Shown: positions 35,901-48,103 of the stretch, in pieces
Position numbering within the stretch: the first letter of the stretch is position 1
How the letters are laid out: each line of letters begins with the position of its first letter
From: Lantana camara
Taxonomy: Eukaryota; Streptophyta; Magnoliopsida; Lamiales; Verbenaceae
Assembly: GCA_037501455.1 (NCBI GenBank)
Contig: CM074858.1
Coordinates: 102,272,001 to 102,336,000 of the forward strand
DNA: 64,000 nucleotides
Reading direction: 5' to 3'
The notes under the pieces: generated by a model
The model's input: the letters and a program-made list of their open reading frames with translations, nothing else
Database searches by the model: none
Told to the model about the DNA's origin: nothing
Position numbers and translations under genes: made by a program

Positions 35901-36328
35901 TCAGGCCGCCGATGCGCCGCCGTCGGTCTTCGGTTGGCCACAATATTGGTACGGTTGTGACGGGCTCGTCGAGCTGATAAATTTGCACTATTGATTCGTC
36001 GAATTTCGTCGAGAAACGAGGGAGAACGGCAAGTGTGTGTTTTCACACCTTCACTGTGTGAACAGTGACGGGTCGCGGGGAAGAAGACGATGGCTGGAGC
36101 TGTTGTGATATGGCACGCAAAACGAGGAAATCCGGGTATATATCTTGGGTCCTCGTACGCAAAACAAACGGAAAAACGGGCTACCGAAGTCAGAATTGGG
36201 CAAACTTAGAGTCTACGGACTCGTCTCGATGCCCCGGACGCAAAAGAGGGGTCAAAGAAGTCAAAATCTCTACCGAACGAGAAGTGACCGGAAAATCTCC
36301 TTATTTATCGAATGAGCGGGGCGTTACA
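32923..36328 (-). repeat. LTR-g: solo gypsy LTR, TSD GTAAA
   Basis: GTAAA flanks both sides (32918-32922, 36329-36333). Plus strand reads TGTAGCACCCCG to GGGGCGTTACA. At 3406 bp it is the longest LTR here, partly from a 103-bp minisatellite. The U5 hairpin is CAGTCT-CCACA-AGACTG (33431-33447). The 35200-35900 part is CCGG-rich and unlike the palindrome arrays of its relatives. Confidence 0.93.
33740..34252. repeat. 103-bp minisatellite, 5 copies
   Basis: Units are marked by GGTTGGACGGACAACC (one reads GATTGGACGGACAATC) at 33761, 33865, 33968, 34071 and 34174. The last two copies are almost identical and the first is the most diverged. It lies where other LTRs have a single ACCGGGAAAGC block. 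The marker is itself an imperfect dyad (GGTTG...CAACC). Confidence 0.95.
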
Positions 36329-36333
36329 GTAAA

Positions 36334-37365
36334 GTGATACAACAAATGGATATTGTGACACTTCAGTTTTCGTGACACTAGCAAACAGTGTCACGTAGGA
36401 AGGTGCCCCAAAAAGTTATCGTGACACTTTGCAATATCAAAATAACCACAAATATGTGTCACTGTATAATGTTATAATAAAAAACATATTGTGATACTTT
36501 TAGGTGTCACAAAATAGTTTTTCAACTATAAAACCTACCAAGACATATGACACAAATTAGTGTCACGATAGCTAGATTTAGAGACATATTATAGTGTCTT
36601 AATACTTGAGTAATTAAATACTTAATGGTGTCATAATAAATAACCTTTAAAGTCACTTTATAATGTCTCAATAATTCCATATATTATGACATTTTCTTAT
36701 GTCACATAATATAAAATGTGTAAAAATAAAAATAATTAATTCATTACATTTGTATTGAATAAACATATACCACAACTAGTTACAATTTATACAACATATA
36801 TTAATCATGCACCAAAACATCAAAATATGAATCACTAGCATCGTTTCTATATACGCGGTTCATAGAAATATATGATTTACATAATGTGACTAAAATCCAA
36901 AAAAATAGATATGTCAAAATATATACTAGACATCAAAACATAGAAGTCTAGCTAGGATTAAGAGATCAAAAAATAGAAGTCTATGTTCTTCTTGATCACC
37001 AACTATTGTAGTACCTTCAATGTAGTTAGATATTTATCACCAATCATCTTCCATTACCACCTATAGCAAGTCAAATAAACTAGTTAGATTTTGATATTAA
37101 TTAAGAACAATAATAAAGTAAAAATTACAACAAAATTGATTATTATTATTATTATTAATTTAGTATACTATGAAACTAAACAAAGTAAAAACTACTAACC
37201 AAATTGATTGACCAAGCAATAGCTTTACCCACAGTTTCCCCAATAGTTGTGAATTCATAAAAGGGTCGAATCAACTCTTCACCCAACTTCAATGCTACAT
37301 TTACTTTCACTTCACACCAATTCTTTCCCAACTCTCTTTGCCCAACTAGTTTTGATGGTTCTAAA
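36334..37365. other. CACTA interior, mostly non-coding
   Basis: It holds subterminal GTGACACT repeats to about 36720, then AT-rich sequence with TAATTA and ATTATT runs. The right 165 bp code on the minus strand for the domain fragment described separately. Confidence 0.45.
37200..37365 (-). pseudogene. CACTA-associated gene fragment, second half (first half 48295-48395)
   Basis: The minus-strand frame begins at about 48395, runs to 48295, jumps the Copia5 insertion (target CTAAA), and continues from 37365 to about 37200 with no stop. The peptide includes FDSSKIVAIGSVE, then GKNWCEVKV, IRPFYEFTTIGE and VGKAIAWSINL. It resembles a domain of unknown function common in plant proteins near CACTA elements (DUF8039-like, my recollection). 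It ends at GTTAGT, a possible splice donor. Function unknown. Confidence 0.45.
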
Positions 37366-40288
37366 TGTTGAATTTAATAGACAAAGATTGGGGGAAAGAA
37401 TTGGTATTCATTTTTCTTGTGTATCGGAACAATAGTACAATACAAATATTAATAGGATAATCCTCCTAATCTCCATGTAGCACCCCGGAGTGCAGAGCAC
37501 TACACCCCCCGCACTATAGCCCGACACATGTAACGAAATGGAAACTCCGCACACGCATCAAGCTATAGTGAACGGGTGACAAACAAAACTCACGCACTAG
37601 CTAGGCGGTCTAAACCCTAAATCAGAGTGCGCATCAAAATCATAACTCAGGCGGAAGCAACATGATCATTAAATAGACATATAATATCCCACTAATTCAA
37701 ATAAACACATGATATACCGACATACTCTTCCTGGGCTAAATAAATTATACAAGTTCATGAATTCGAAATCTTATACATACTCATACTTATACATAGTACC
37801 AAAGGATAAAAGTAAAGATGCAGAATACAAAAGACTTGAACAACTCAAAAGAAAACCACCTCCTAGCTCGAACTCCCGAACGAACACCTATAACTCAAAG
37901 AACAAAAGGGGAAAAAGAAGACAACGAGGAGGGGTCAGTCCTAAAGACTGGTGAGGGGCTAACACACTCACACGTACATATATATAAAGCAGACCATATT
38001 CAAAGTAAGAAGATTCATGAACCGGGGTGTGGTTTTTGCATTCTAAAATATTTTAGCCCGAGATAATACATATAAAGAAAAAGGGTTAAGGCCAAAGGCC
38101 AAAATCAACCAATTTTAATAATTAGGAATCCACTCCCGTTTCCCCGAATCAAGTTCATAATCAAAATCCCACAACTCGGCGAGTACGAGCTTCAAACCAC
38201 CTAACTCCATTCATATTCAAAATCGGAATCAAAATTCAAACTAAAACATAATTCAAACACACATACCTCTTCTCCGGGTGATGGAAGGGTGGATCCTACC
38301 CTAGCCATTGTTCTCACGTCAGGGTCGTAAGTTTCATGACACTCACGCCCAAGGATTCCATCCCCCACCAAACCTCCTAGTGGGTTCAGGGTTGATCCTA
38401 TAAGTTGGAGACCGTACTTGGGAGTTACCCGACGGCCCGACACCATCCCGGGGCTCCTTTGCACAAAACTCCGGGGCCCTTCTAATTTTTCATAAGTTCA
38501 TAAATCATAATTTTCGAAAATCAAACTTATCTTTCAAAGTCATAACTCGCTATTTTCAAAAACACACACGCCAACTCTTTTTCAAAACAAATAAACGATA
38601 ATGTAGCACTCGGAACGCAAGGTAACCACATCCCCCGCACTATAGCTCAGTCCACACACGAAATGGATAATCCGTACATGAACTAAGACTATAGCGAACG
38701 GGTGACAAAAGAAAAGAAACACTAGCTAGGCGGGACTAACCCTCAATCAATTACTACAATGCATAACGAATCAAGCAAAAGCATAATATACATATCTCAT
38801 TCCATTCATTTGCCAAGTATCTAGATATAAAGTCTCAACTTTCTAAGGACAATTCATAATATACATAATCGTCATAAACAAAAGATATGCATCAAAAGTG
38901 ACTATGAACCGTGCTAGACTCGAAATAAAGACTTGACACGACTCCAATCCCGCCTAACACACACCTGCAAGACTTGAAAAGTGAGGTGTCAGTCTATGAA
39001 AGACTGAGTGAGGGGTTTAAATAAATATAAGCGCAATTACCATACAAGCTATAATCTCGGGTAAGTTTTCATAAAAGAAACAATATAAATTCAAATACCA
39101 AAGTAGTTCTCGCCCATGATTATAACTAACCAATTTACAATTCAATCAATACCATTCAATCAATCAGTGGCCCGACGAGTGAGGATAAATCTCCAACCTT
39201 TCTCCGACTGTGTATAATAATTCAGTTATTAATTAATTAGGTGACCACAGACAATTACAGTGCACAAGTAACAGTTTTAATAACCCTTTTTCCTCCGGGT
39301 GATGGTGGGATTATAAGGCCCCACCATCCAATCAGGGTGAGCGTAGGGTACATGAATCCCTATGCCAGGAACTCCTTTCCCCACTAATCTCCTAGTGGGT
39401 TCAGGGGTCATCCCAATGTAGTGAGGATAGTGCACAAGTTACCCGTCAGCCCTTGCTTTCCCGGTTGGCTCAATACACTACCCTCGGGCCCACAGTGAAC
39501 AATATACTCGCCCAATCAATCAATCACTTCAGTACAGTTCATGAAATTCGTTGAAATCAATAAGGTTTGGAAAACTATAGATATATAGATACATTTTGGC
39601 TGAAAGATCACATAGGGTTTTACGGGTTCTATATATCTAGCAATTAAACCTCACCTTTACCGACAAAACATAACAAGGATATAGCCATGGAGCTTGCTCC
39701 TCGTCAACAACAAGGACAAGTGTACGTGAGACACAACTCGTATGAACCATTTAAGATGCACGGCAAAGTCATGATCAATAAATTATGCAATAACAATTAA
39801 GAAATATCAAATAAGAGCATAATTATCAAAAAACCGAGTATATAACTCACATAAGTCACATACAGGAGCCAAGGAAGTGAAAGGAATGCAATAAGAGAGG
39901 TTTTGACAAAGTTGGGCAAAAGTTGACAGTTCTCGAGAATGCACAAGATGTAGGAAAACTGAAATATCTTGAGTTATAGAAGTTGGAATTGAGTTTTTTT
40001 TGTTGGATATGAAACTAGACACATAGAACTTTTCGAGGATATATAGCTCGTATCCTAGTTCAAAATGAGGAGAAAATGGCGTACGCTCAAAGTTCGGTGA
40101 TTGCAGATTTCTTGTAAAGTGGCGATACAAAAAAAAAATTGATTATATCTCAAAAATGACAAAATATATTGAGATGATTCCAAATGTAGGTTGTTCTAGA
40201 CTTCAATAGGTTTCCAACGATTCAAAAATCAGGTCAATCAGAGTTCTTTTAAGGGGTAAACGGGTATGTGGAAAATGTACTGAAAGCA

Positions 40289-40378
40289 GACACGGGCGTG
40301 TGAAAACTGTCTGTCACGACAGCGGGTACCCACACGGGCGTGTGGGAAATGAACTAGGGTACCACACGGGCATGTGGG
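40289..40378. repeat. Palindrome array D in LTR-i (word CCACACGGGCGTGTGG)
   Basis: Three units have GGGC cores at 40294, 40336 and 40368 (spacings 42 and 32). The middle one is an 18-bp dyad, CCCACACGGGCGTGTGGG, off by one central base; the third has GCATG for GCGTG. Confidence 0.9.
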
Positions 40379-40869
40379 AACAATCTGGGTGAAAAACAAG
40401 GGAAAAACAGGGTATATGCACGGGAATTGACTCCCAAGCCTTCCCAACACCAAATCAAGGCAAGAAATCAACTCAAAACTATTACCTATCATGCATATGA
40501 CTCATATATATCAATTAGACATCATATAATCCAAGGTAACATGCTTGACCCATCAAGAAATCATCACTCAAACCCTATAATATTTCATGTCATCCAATCT
40601 TCCATATTCTTCAATAACTCATGCAAGCATTGAAATAAAACGATTCTAATCATACTCTTAGCCATGAATAACAAGAAATCATGCTTAGATCACAAACCCT
40701 ACATCATATAACTCAAGAGATTCCATCAATTTCTCATTTTACGTTGATATGAAAGAAAGAAAGGATGAAATGATAATGATGCTTCAACTTGTGCAATTCT
40801 TCCTTGAATCAAGCTTGAGATTTTAAGATGAAATCTTCCCTTTTCTTCCTTGGTGTGATGAACCGTGAT

Positions 40870-40880
40870 TGTGTGTGTGT

Positions 40881-40913
<33 letters not shown>
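40870..40913. repeat. GT microsatellite
   Basis: About 22 GT units with one A interruption, near the leader side of LTR-i. Confidence 0.95.
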
Positions 40914-42014
40914 AAGTCTTGATTAAAATGGATGAAATGAAATGAGAGATGAATGTATATAAGATGATACAAAAGTCTTCCACTAACTCATGTGAATCAT
41001 CACTTTTTGCAACTAAGTCCTTCAATTAATTGAATGCATGCAATCAAGTTTTATTCCATGGAAAATGATCAATTAAATGCCTGCATACTAATGCAATTAA
41101 GTTCATATACTTAGAAAAAGATCAAGTAAGGTCACATATAAGCAATTAGGCACTTAATAATTAATTTATGTAATTTCTCACATTAACAACAATTTCATAT
41201 AAGTTCATGGAAATATAATGCATATAACGTTATGAATATTAATATAATATCACATAACACATGAATGGAAAAATCGGGGCCTTACAGATAATATAGCTTA
41301 CGTATACATAAAAGCGTTTTTCAAACGTTTCATAGCAAACGGGCCAAATCCCACAAAATACATATTGAACACGTATCTAAATACATATATATACCTAGGT
41401 CGCATGGGGCTTAAATCACACTTAGGGTTGTAGGTCATAATAACTAAAAGAACAAAACCTCACCTTGTCGAACCCACGGACAAAGCAAATCGGAACACTC
41501 TAAAAGACCACCTCCTTTCCTCGAGACAAAGCTCCGAACAAAACAAAGGACGAAAGACAAACTTAGACTCACATATGAACCAAATAGACGTTCGGCATAT
41601 GCATATGGATGCAAGAGATGCATAAGAATTGCAACGAATTAACATATAACGCATGCATGTTCATATCTAATCATAAGTCTTATAAATCATATCAAATAAA
41701 TTCATAAATTTCATATAGCATGCATAACATATCAAACAACATAGTGAGAAAGCATTTCATATCATACAAGAGCAAAGAACAATCATGCAAGACACTTAAA
41801 CGAAGTATGAAGTCATATACGCACGTTGAAGTAGCATATTGCACGTATGAGAGCATAAATAAAAAAAGGAGCATGTAAAGAAAGCCATAAATTCATAACG
41901 TAGCACGTAACACATAATACATAGAGTTAACAAAGCATACAGGTTAAAAACGAGAGCAAACGAACACAAAGCAAGCAAGAAAATACAAGGCAAACACACC
42001 CACGCAAGAGCAGC

Positions 42015-42211
42015 GTCACGGCCGCGCCACCTCTCATGCATGGAGAGGTAGCGGCCGCGCCACCACTCCAGAACCTCCACTGGAGGACCTCCGCGGCCGT
42101 GACATCTCCACAGCACAAAAGGGTCACGGCCGTGACACCACAACAGCAACAAAACAACAGCAGCGTCGCGGCCGCAACAAGGAAAGACCCTTGTGTGGTC
42201 GCGGCCGTGCC
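42015..42211. repeat. Palindrome array C in LTR-h (word GTCACGGCCGTGAC)
   Basis: Six units have GGCC cores at 42020, 42053, 42095, 42128, 42170 and 42203: spacings 33, 42, 33, 42 and 33. The fourth is the perfect 14-bp palindrome; others end GCGCC or GCAAC. Two extra dyads lie between units (CCTCTC...GAGAGG at 42030-42048; CCTCCACTGGAGG at 42074-42086). The spacer CTCCACAGCACAAAA matches the spacer in array A. Confidence 0.93.
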
Positions 42212-43503
42212 GCTGCACGCAGCAGGGAAAAACAGAGCAACAATAGGCAAAACCAACCCAAAACCAATCCTAAATCCTTTTAGCATGCAAATTCAAGTCC
42301 ATGCAACAAAAACACATCAAATTCATGCCATATTCCATGCCAAAATCAGAGCTACATGCAAAGGAAGGGGGAAGATGGATCAAACATGTCTCCTATTTCA
42401 TTTTCATCAAAATGCATTAATGGAAACCTTCATTAAATGCAATGTACTTCTGAAATGATTTCATACAAGCATTAATGGATGTCCTAAGATCATTTATGAT
42501 GCATCAAACAAACAAGAATCAAGAGTTTTCATGCCAAATTCATCAAATAACTCTAAAACCTTACTATCCATCATGCTATCCATAACTCTATCAATTCTCC
42601 AAGAAATTCAACAAAAGAGCACTTAAAATAAATAGGAGAAGATGTAGAATACATCATGAACTAACCTTTCAAATTTGAGGCGAATCGGATGAGTGTTGAG
42701 CTCAAAACTTGGAATGTGAATAGTGTTTCATCCTTTTCTCCTTCTCTCTTGGATGAACTGATGCTTCTCTTCTTCTTTTGGGTGGGGGTCCGAATTAGGA
42801 GCTGATGGGGTGATAGGGGTTTAATTAGGGTCATATGGGTTCAAGTTTGGGGCGATTCGGTTAAGAAACGGGTTAGATATGATCAAAACGGGCTAAGGGG
42901 CCAAAGCTGTCACACGGGTCGGGTTTCGGGCGAAATTTGAAGGATCAAATGGGCTTCAAAAATTACAAAAGTAGGTTCCTTAGCTTCCATTCTTCATTAT
43001 GAGTCCAACGCCTCTTCCGGAATTCGAATCCGAATTCCCGAGCTCAAGTTACGCCTTCCGAAACACAAGGCGCGCTAAAACGAGTTAGGCCCTCGTATCC
43101 CTAACAATCAAAACGGTTCAAAAACCGTATCAAACAAACTCAAAAACATAAAAAAACACATAGGCAAGTTCATAACAAACATATTTCATGCATAACACAT
43201 ATTTAGGAGCAAATACGGGGTCATACGGATCAAAAGGGGGAACCAAACGGGGTCGAAACGAACAAATACCTAACAAAGTGTAACAAATAATTAATCAAAT
43301 AATCAATTAGGTGTATAAACAATTTAATAAACACGTAAGAGCATAAATAAATAAATTAAACGTATGTGAAACACTCTCGAAAGTACGTACCTGTACGGCC
43401 GGACGAGCGGGATGTTACACTCCAGCCCTAATTACACCCGCTAAGTCGGGAAATGAATCAATTAGAATTCCTTCCATATATACAAAAGATATTATCAACA
43501 CTC

Positions 43504-44999
43504 TCCCTCAAGTTGGATCATGGGGTTCGACCATGTTCAACTTAAACAATGAACTATGAAAGTTCTGGCTGCTAACTGCTTTGGTTAAGACATCTTTGAG
43601 CTAATCCTCTGATTTGACAAATGGAAGCTTGACTATCCCTCAGTAGATTTTTTCTTTGATAAAGTGTCAATCGATCTCCACGTATTTTATCCGATCCTAT
43701 TGTACCGGGTTGTGGGAGAACTAATCGCGGCCTTATTATCGCAGTACAAGTCAGCACTCTCGTCAGGAGGGAAACCTATCTCAGTTAGGAGTTTTCATAT
43801 CCATAGGACATCAGTAATTCCCCGAGTTATTCCTCTGAATTCCACCACTTTCTATTTCTTACTCCGCCATGTTACCAAGTTACCCCCACGAAAGTGAAGT
43901 ATCCAGAGGTGGATCGCCTGTCTATGACACTTCCTAACCAATCAGCATCAGTGTAGGCGGTGATACGGGTGTGTCCATTCTTAGCAAACATGAGGCCTTT
44001 TCCCGGAGATGATTTCAAATATCTTAGAATCCTTAAAACTGTCTCCATGTGCTCCTTGCTGGGGTTATGCATAAACTGGCTCACAACGCTAACAGCGTAG
44101 GCAATATCTGGTCTTGTATGGGCCAAATAGATCAGTTTGCCCACAAGTCTCTGATACCGGTTCTTGTCGGTGGGAATTTGGTCTTGGAATACTCCTAATT
44201 GATGATTCTGAGCCATGGGGGTGTCTGCTGGTTTACAGTCAAGAAGGCCAACTTCTGTTAAGAGATCAAGTATGTATTTCTTTTGTGAGATGAAGATGCC
44301 TTTGTCTGATCTCATCACCTCGATGCCAAGAAAGTACCTCAGCCTCCCTAAATCCTTTATTTCGAATTCTCGTGACAGATTCTTCTGAAGTCCGGCTATC
44401 TCCCCAGTGTCATTTTCGATTATTACCATGTCATCGACATAGATAATCAGGAGGGTGATAAGGCTTTTTTTTTTTTTCTTGCTCATCGTCATGGTGAACT
44501 TCCCGAACCAAGCTCTCGGTGACTATTTGAGTCCATAGAGTGAACGTTTCAACCTACATACAGTGTGTTGATCTCCGTTTATCTGGAATCCGGGTGGAAG
44601 ATCCATATAGACTTCTTCCTCAAGGTCCCCGTGTAAGAAAGCATTCTTTACATCGAATTGCCGCAGGGGCCATCCATAGTTGGCTGCTATGGATAACAGA
44701 ATCCAGATGGTGTACAATTTTGCCACAGGCGAGAAAGTCTCCATATAATCCACCCCATATGTTTGTGAGTATCCCTTGGCTACCAGCCTGGCCTTGTACC
44801 TCTCAATTGTCCCATTCATTCTGTGTTTGATGGTGTAGACTTTTTTTCCTGTTGGCAAAGGGCAAACCTCCCATATGTTGTTTTTATCCAGTGCTTCGAT
44901 TTCACTTTCTATTGCTTGTCTCCATAGTGGATCACTTAGGGCTTCATCAACAGTATTGGGGATCTGATGAGAGTAAAGGGCGTGTATGAAGCCCTGCAA
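43504..44999 (-). pseudogene. Copia5 reverse transcriptase and RNase H
   Basis: Minus strand: RT starts near 44945 ([12 protein letters not shown]) with the catalytic [12 protein letters not shown] and RSLYGLK. After a stop, a deletion and a poly-A run (about 44467-44479) it resumes with IIYVDDMV and YFLGIEV. RNase H has AYTDADWLGS and RRSTSGYF. After a stop near 43872 the tail continues in poor shape to the polypurine tract. Both catalytic boxes are intact, but about 20 residues between GLK and YVDD are missing. Confidence 0.9.
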
Positions 45000-46850
45000 T
45001 TATGGTGAACATCCGGATGTTATATGATGAGTAACCGGATATTTACTCCTGCTTATTCTTGCTGGACTGTACCTGATTGGTGGAATGCCCCCTGTTCGGT
45101 CGAGGAGGTAAAATATATGTAATTTGATCAGAAATAGGAGGGTTAGGGTACTTACCTCGGGGATATCCGATGTCAGGGGGTCCTCTGGGGTGATTGAGAG
45201 AGATGGAGATGGAGATGAAGCGTCTAGTTGTACGGTAGGAGGAGTGTACTCTTGTAGTGGTTCCAACCAATCACACGTCCAATTCAACCCTTCCTGTGTA
45301 CTACTCTTCCCCTGAAGGGGTGTGTTGGTGGTTGTTTTGAAGTAGTATTCCGTCTCCAAGAAGTCCACATCCATAGTGATGTAGTGGCGTTTATCAGTCG
45401 GATCATAGCAAAGGTATCCTTTCTGAGTAGAGGTGAACCCCAAAAAAATACATCGGACTGCACAAGGGTCAAGTTTTGTCTGGAGCTGTTTTAGAGTGTG
45501 GACAAAAGCTACGCATCCAAAGACCCGTGGTGTAAGCAAGAGAACAGATGGGATGGAATGAAATTTCCTGAGAGTGTCCAGAGGAGTTTCATACTCCAAA
45601 GCTCGTGTGGGTAGACGGTTCATGACATATACAACTGTTGAGACGGCTTCGGCCCAATATGAGTTGGGGACGTAGGCTTCAAATAAAAAACCCCGAGCGC
45701 TCTGCAGTACGTACCGATTCTTCCTCTCGGCCACACCATTCTGCTTTGGGGTGTGGGGACAAGTGGTTTCATGAATAACCCCATGTCGAGAGAAGAAGCT
45801 TTGTAGATTCCGATTTATGAATTCCCTCCCATTATCGGTACGAAGCAGAGAACTGAGTTTGAATCATTTGAAAGAAATCCTTGATTGTCTACGGGACATC
45901 CGATTTTTATTTCGGAAAGTAAACGCAAGTGAATCTGGTACAGTCATCAATCAATAGAAAAAACCACCGAAACTTGGAATTAACATGATTTGGAACAGGG
46001 CCCCATCAGAGTGAATCAATTCAAACGGTTGGTTCGTTTTATTCTTTGAACTTGGATAATTGTTTCGATGACTTTTAGCAAGTACACAGGTATCACAATG
46101 TAAAGAACTAGACTCTGACACTAGGTTCGAAAATAACTGCTTCATATACTGAAAAGAAGGATGCCCTAGTCTACGATGCCATAACCATAATTGCCTGTGA
46201 CTGCTACCCTGAGCCAAATGAATTGAGCCCGTTTGTGAGATATCTCTGATGTAGTATAACCCATCTCTCTCAATACCACGCCCAATGATCGCCCTCATAC
46301 GAATATCCTGAAAGAGGCAAAACGAAGTAAACATTAATACTGAGTAGTTCTGTCGAGCAGTTCGGGCCAAATCCTGAAGAAAGCTAAAAAGCGCTGTTTT
46401 ATGAGCCTGCGTAGTCAGTTCTTTGGTGAGTTAACTAATAGAGAGTATCTTATTAGTGAGTAATGGAACTACAAGGCAATGCGATAAATTCAATTTCTCA
46501 GATAAAGTAATGTTTCCTGCCCTTGTGACCGGATAAGAAAGACCATTTGCATTTATCACCGAGTCCCGTCGTGAGACTGTAGAAGTCCGAATATCATGGG
46601 CATCACTGGTCATATGGTCAGCGGCACCACTGTCAATGAGCCATTCCATATCTGGGCTTGAGTGAGAAATTTGTATAAAGTTACGGCCCTGTCCAATATC
46701 ATGAATCCCACTTTGGCCCAGTGTATCAAATCCCCCATTATTAATATGAATCCCATTATCAATAATTGGACCAACTCCTTCATTATTAATATGAATCCCA
46801 TTATCAATAAATGGCCCATCATGATATGGCCCACTAAAACTGTAAATAGG
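45000..46850 (-). pseudogene. Copia5 protease and integrase
   Basis: Minus strand: protease has WLIDSGAADHMTSD (intact DSG, near 46630). Then a pre-integrase zinc region LWHRRLGHPSF with CDTCVLAK (about 46080-46170), an integrase core broken by shifts at 45735-45960, and a C-terminal part with AERKNRY, YWAEAV and VRCIFLGF. The enzyme would insert the cDNA. Frameshifts lie near 46370-46430 and 45735-45950. Confidence 0.88.
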
Positions 46851-48043
46851 GTTTGCGAAATTTCTCTTACCAAATTCCACATTGGCAGCAGATGCTGCGC
46901 CGAAACCCTTACCATTCTGGGCGATATTGTTGCTGTTATTCTCACCACTGTTGGTGGTGCCGCCGTCTCCGTTTCCGTTGTTGCTGGTGGCGCAGTTGGT
47001 GGTCGGAACCCCTATCACGACTGCTGCTCGTCCCAGTCCATCCCTACATCCGCTATTCATTTCGGGATCCCTTGCAACTGGGGTGGTTTTTTTGGCTGGT
47101 GGCCGGGATGAGCCGCCGCCGACAGAGGCCATCCTTTTCTTCCTCACCTGGTATTCTGCCCACCAGTCAGGATATCCTACCACTTCGAAGCAGGTTTCCT
47201 TCGCGTGTTTGGTGCCTCCACACACATTGCACTTTTGGGGTGGTCCGGTACCCGCAGTCGTCGGTTTTCTTCCTCTGTGTTTGCGGGATGATGAATTCAT
47301 TTCTAATCGTATCTTCGCCACCATCCCAATTCCGTTACAGTTGTGGTCGTTCATCGCTAAGAGGCAGTGGTCTTCGCGCTGCACGGCGTTGTATGCCTCT
47401 TCCAAGGTAGGTGGGTTTTGGGATTTGAGTAAGTCACGTTTGATGGGATCAAATTTCTCGTTCATACCCCATAGAAACGTGAATACCCTATCCTCTTGTT
47501 TCTCTGCGTTGTAAGTTTTCCGATCTTCTGGCCATTTCATTGATTGAGGTTACCGGAAGTCTATTTCTCTCCAAATCCCTTGGATTGTCCGATAATATTG
47601 ATCTACGGACATGTCGGATTGATTGGTTTGGTAGGCTTGTTGCTTGAGTTCATACAGTTTCAGTTTGTCTTCTCCATCGTGGTAGGTTGCCTTAATTTCG
47701 TCCCACAAATCCTTTGCGTTCGGGCAGAGGATAAATTGTGCGGCGATTTCGGGTTCCATTGACTTAAGTATGAGGCTTCGAACAGACCCGTCTGTCTGTT
47801 CCCAAGTCTCATATCCGTCGTCTTCGGGATCAGGGGATACGGTTTTTTCGGTGATGTATCCCATTCTTCCTCGACCAAGTAACACTAATTCGACGGTTCT
47901 TAATCATACTGCGTATTGTTGTCGGTAAGTTTGATGTTGATGATGGTTTGGGTGATTTGTTCAGGTTGTTTATGCCTGAGAAGTTCCGCCATTTGGGCGA
48001 GAAACTCGGCCTGCATCAGACTGGATTTTGTGGGTGAAGCCAT
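46850..48043 (-). pseudogene. Copia5 gag
   Basis: The ATG at 48043 (minus) opens MASPTKSSLMQAEF. After a stop near 47910 the frame continues in the typical gag region (DGYETWEQTDG, DLWDEIKATYHDGEDKLKLYELK) and, after a stop at 47550, through a zinc knuckle CNVCGGTKHAKETC (CX2CX4HX4C, intact) followed by GYPDWW, common in one large group of plant Copia. A glycine- and asparagine-rich repeat (HINN...) follows. Confidence 0.88.
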
Positions 48044-48091
48044 GGGTAGATGATGAAGCAAGGTATTCGATTCGTTATTGAATCGAAACCC

Positions 48092-48103
48092 GCTCTGATA
48101 CCA
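48092..48103 (-). promoter_or_regulatory. Copia5 primer binding site
   Basis: Minus strand TGGTATCAGAGC lies directly against the LTR end, with no spacer. Confidence 0.92.

Larger units (their letters stand above)
32888..36725 (+). mobile_element. CACTA-B: end of a second CACTA family, split by LTR-g
   Basis: CACTACTAGAAAATCACG at 32888 is a CACTA-type terminus. The word GTGACACT and its inverse recur at 32910 and, after LTR-g, at about 36356, 36370, 36390, 36420, 36456, 36507 and 36560, as subterminal repeats do. No matching right end (CTAGTAGTG) was found, so the element is truncated or the end lies in a deleted part. Confidence 0.6.
38602..41286 (-). repeat. LTR-i: solo gypsy LTR inside LTR-h, TSD GATAA
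   Basis: GATAA flanks both sides (38597-38601, 41287-41291). Plus strand reads TGTAGCACTCGG to GGGGCCTTACA. The U5 hairpin is CAGTCT-ATGAA-AGACTG (38990-39006). It carries palindrome array D and a GT microsatellite. By nesting it is younger than LTR-h, Copia5 and CACTA-A. Confidence 0.93.
37476..43419 (-). repeat. LTR-h: solo gypsy LTR, split by LTR-i, TSD CTCCA
   Basis: Pieces are 37476-38601 and 41292-43419 (3254 bp). CTCCA flanks it at 37471-37475 and 43420-43424. Plus strand reads TGTAGCACCCCG to GGGATGTTACA. The U5 hairpin is CAGTC-CTAAA-GACTG (37936-37950) and the end dyad GCACTATAG...CTATAGTG is at 37513-37570. It carries palindrome array C. Confidence 0.93.
37366..43500 (-). repeat. 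Copia5 3' LTR, split by LTR-h (37366-37475 and 43425-43500)
   Basis: Plus strand starts TGTTGAATTTAATAG and ends ATTATCAACA. The two pieces total 186 bp and match 48104-48289. The sequence right of 43500 (CTCTCCCTC) is the polypurine tract on the minus strand. Confidence 0.95.

Noticed and set aside
35190..36046. Cluster of open frames on both strands in GC-rich sequence
   Set aside because: It lies wholly inside solo LTR-g; open frames arise from CCGG-rich low-stop sequence with no domain.
41796..42458. Open frames of 119-140 codons, Ala, Thr and Gln rich
   Set aside because: They are within LTR-h over palindrome array C; frames are open on both strands because of GC-rich repeats.
46662..47514. 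Plus-strand open frames of 149-210 codons
   Set aside because: They are antisense to Copia5 gag and protease, whose minus-strand motifs (zinc knuckle, DSG) are clear.
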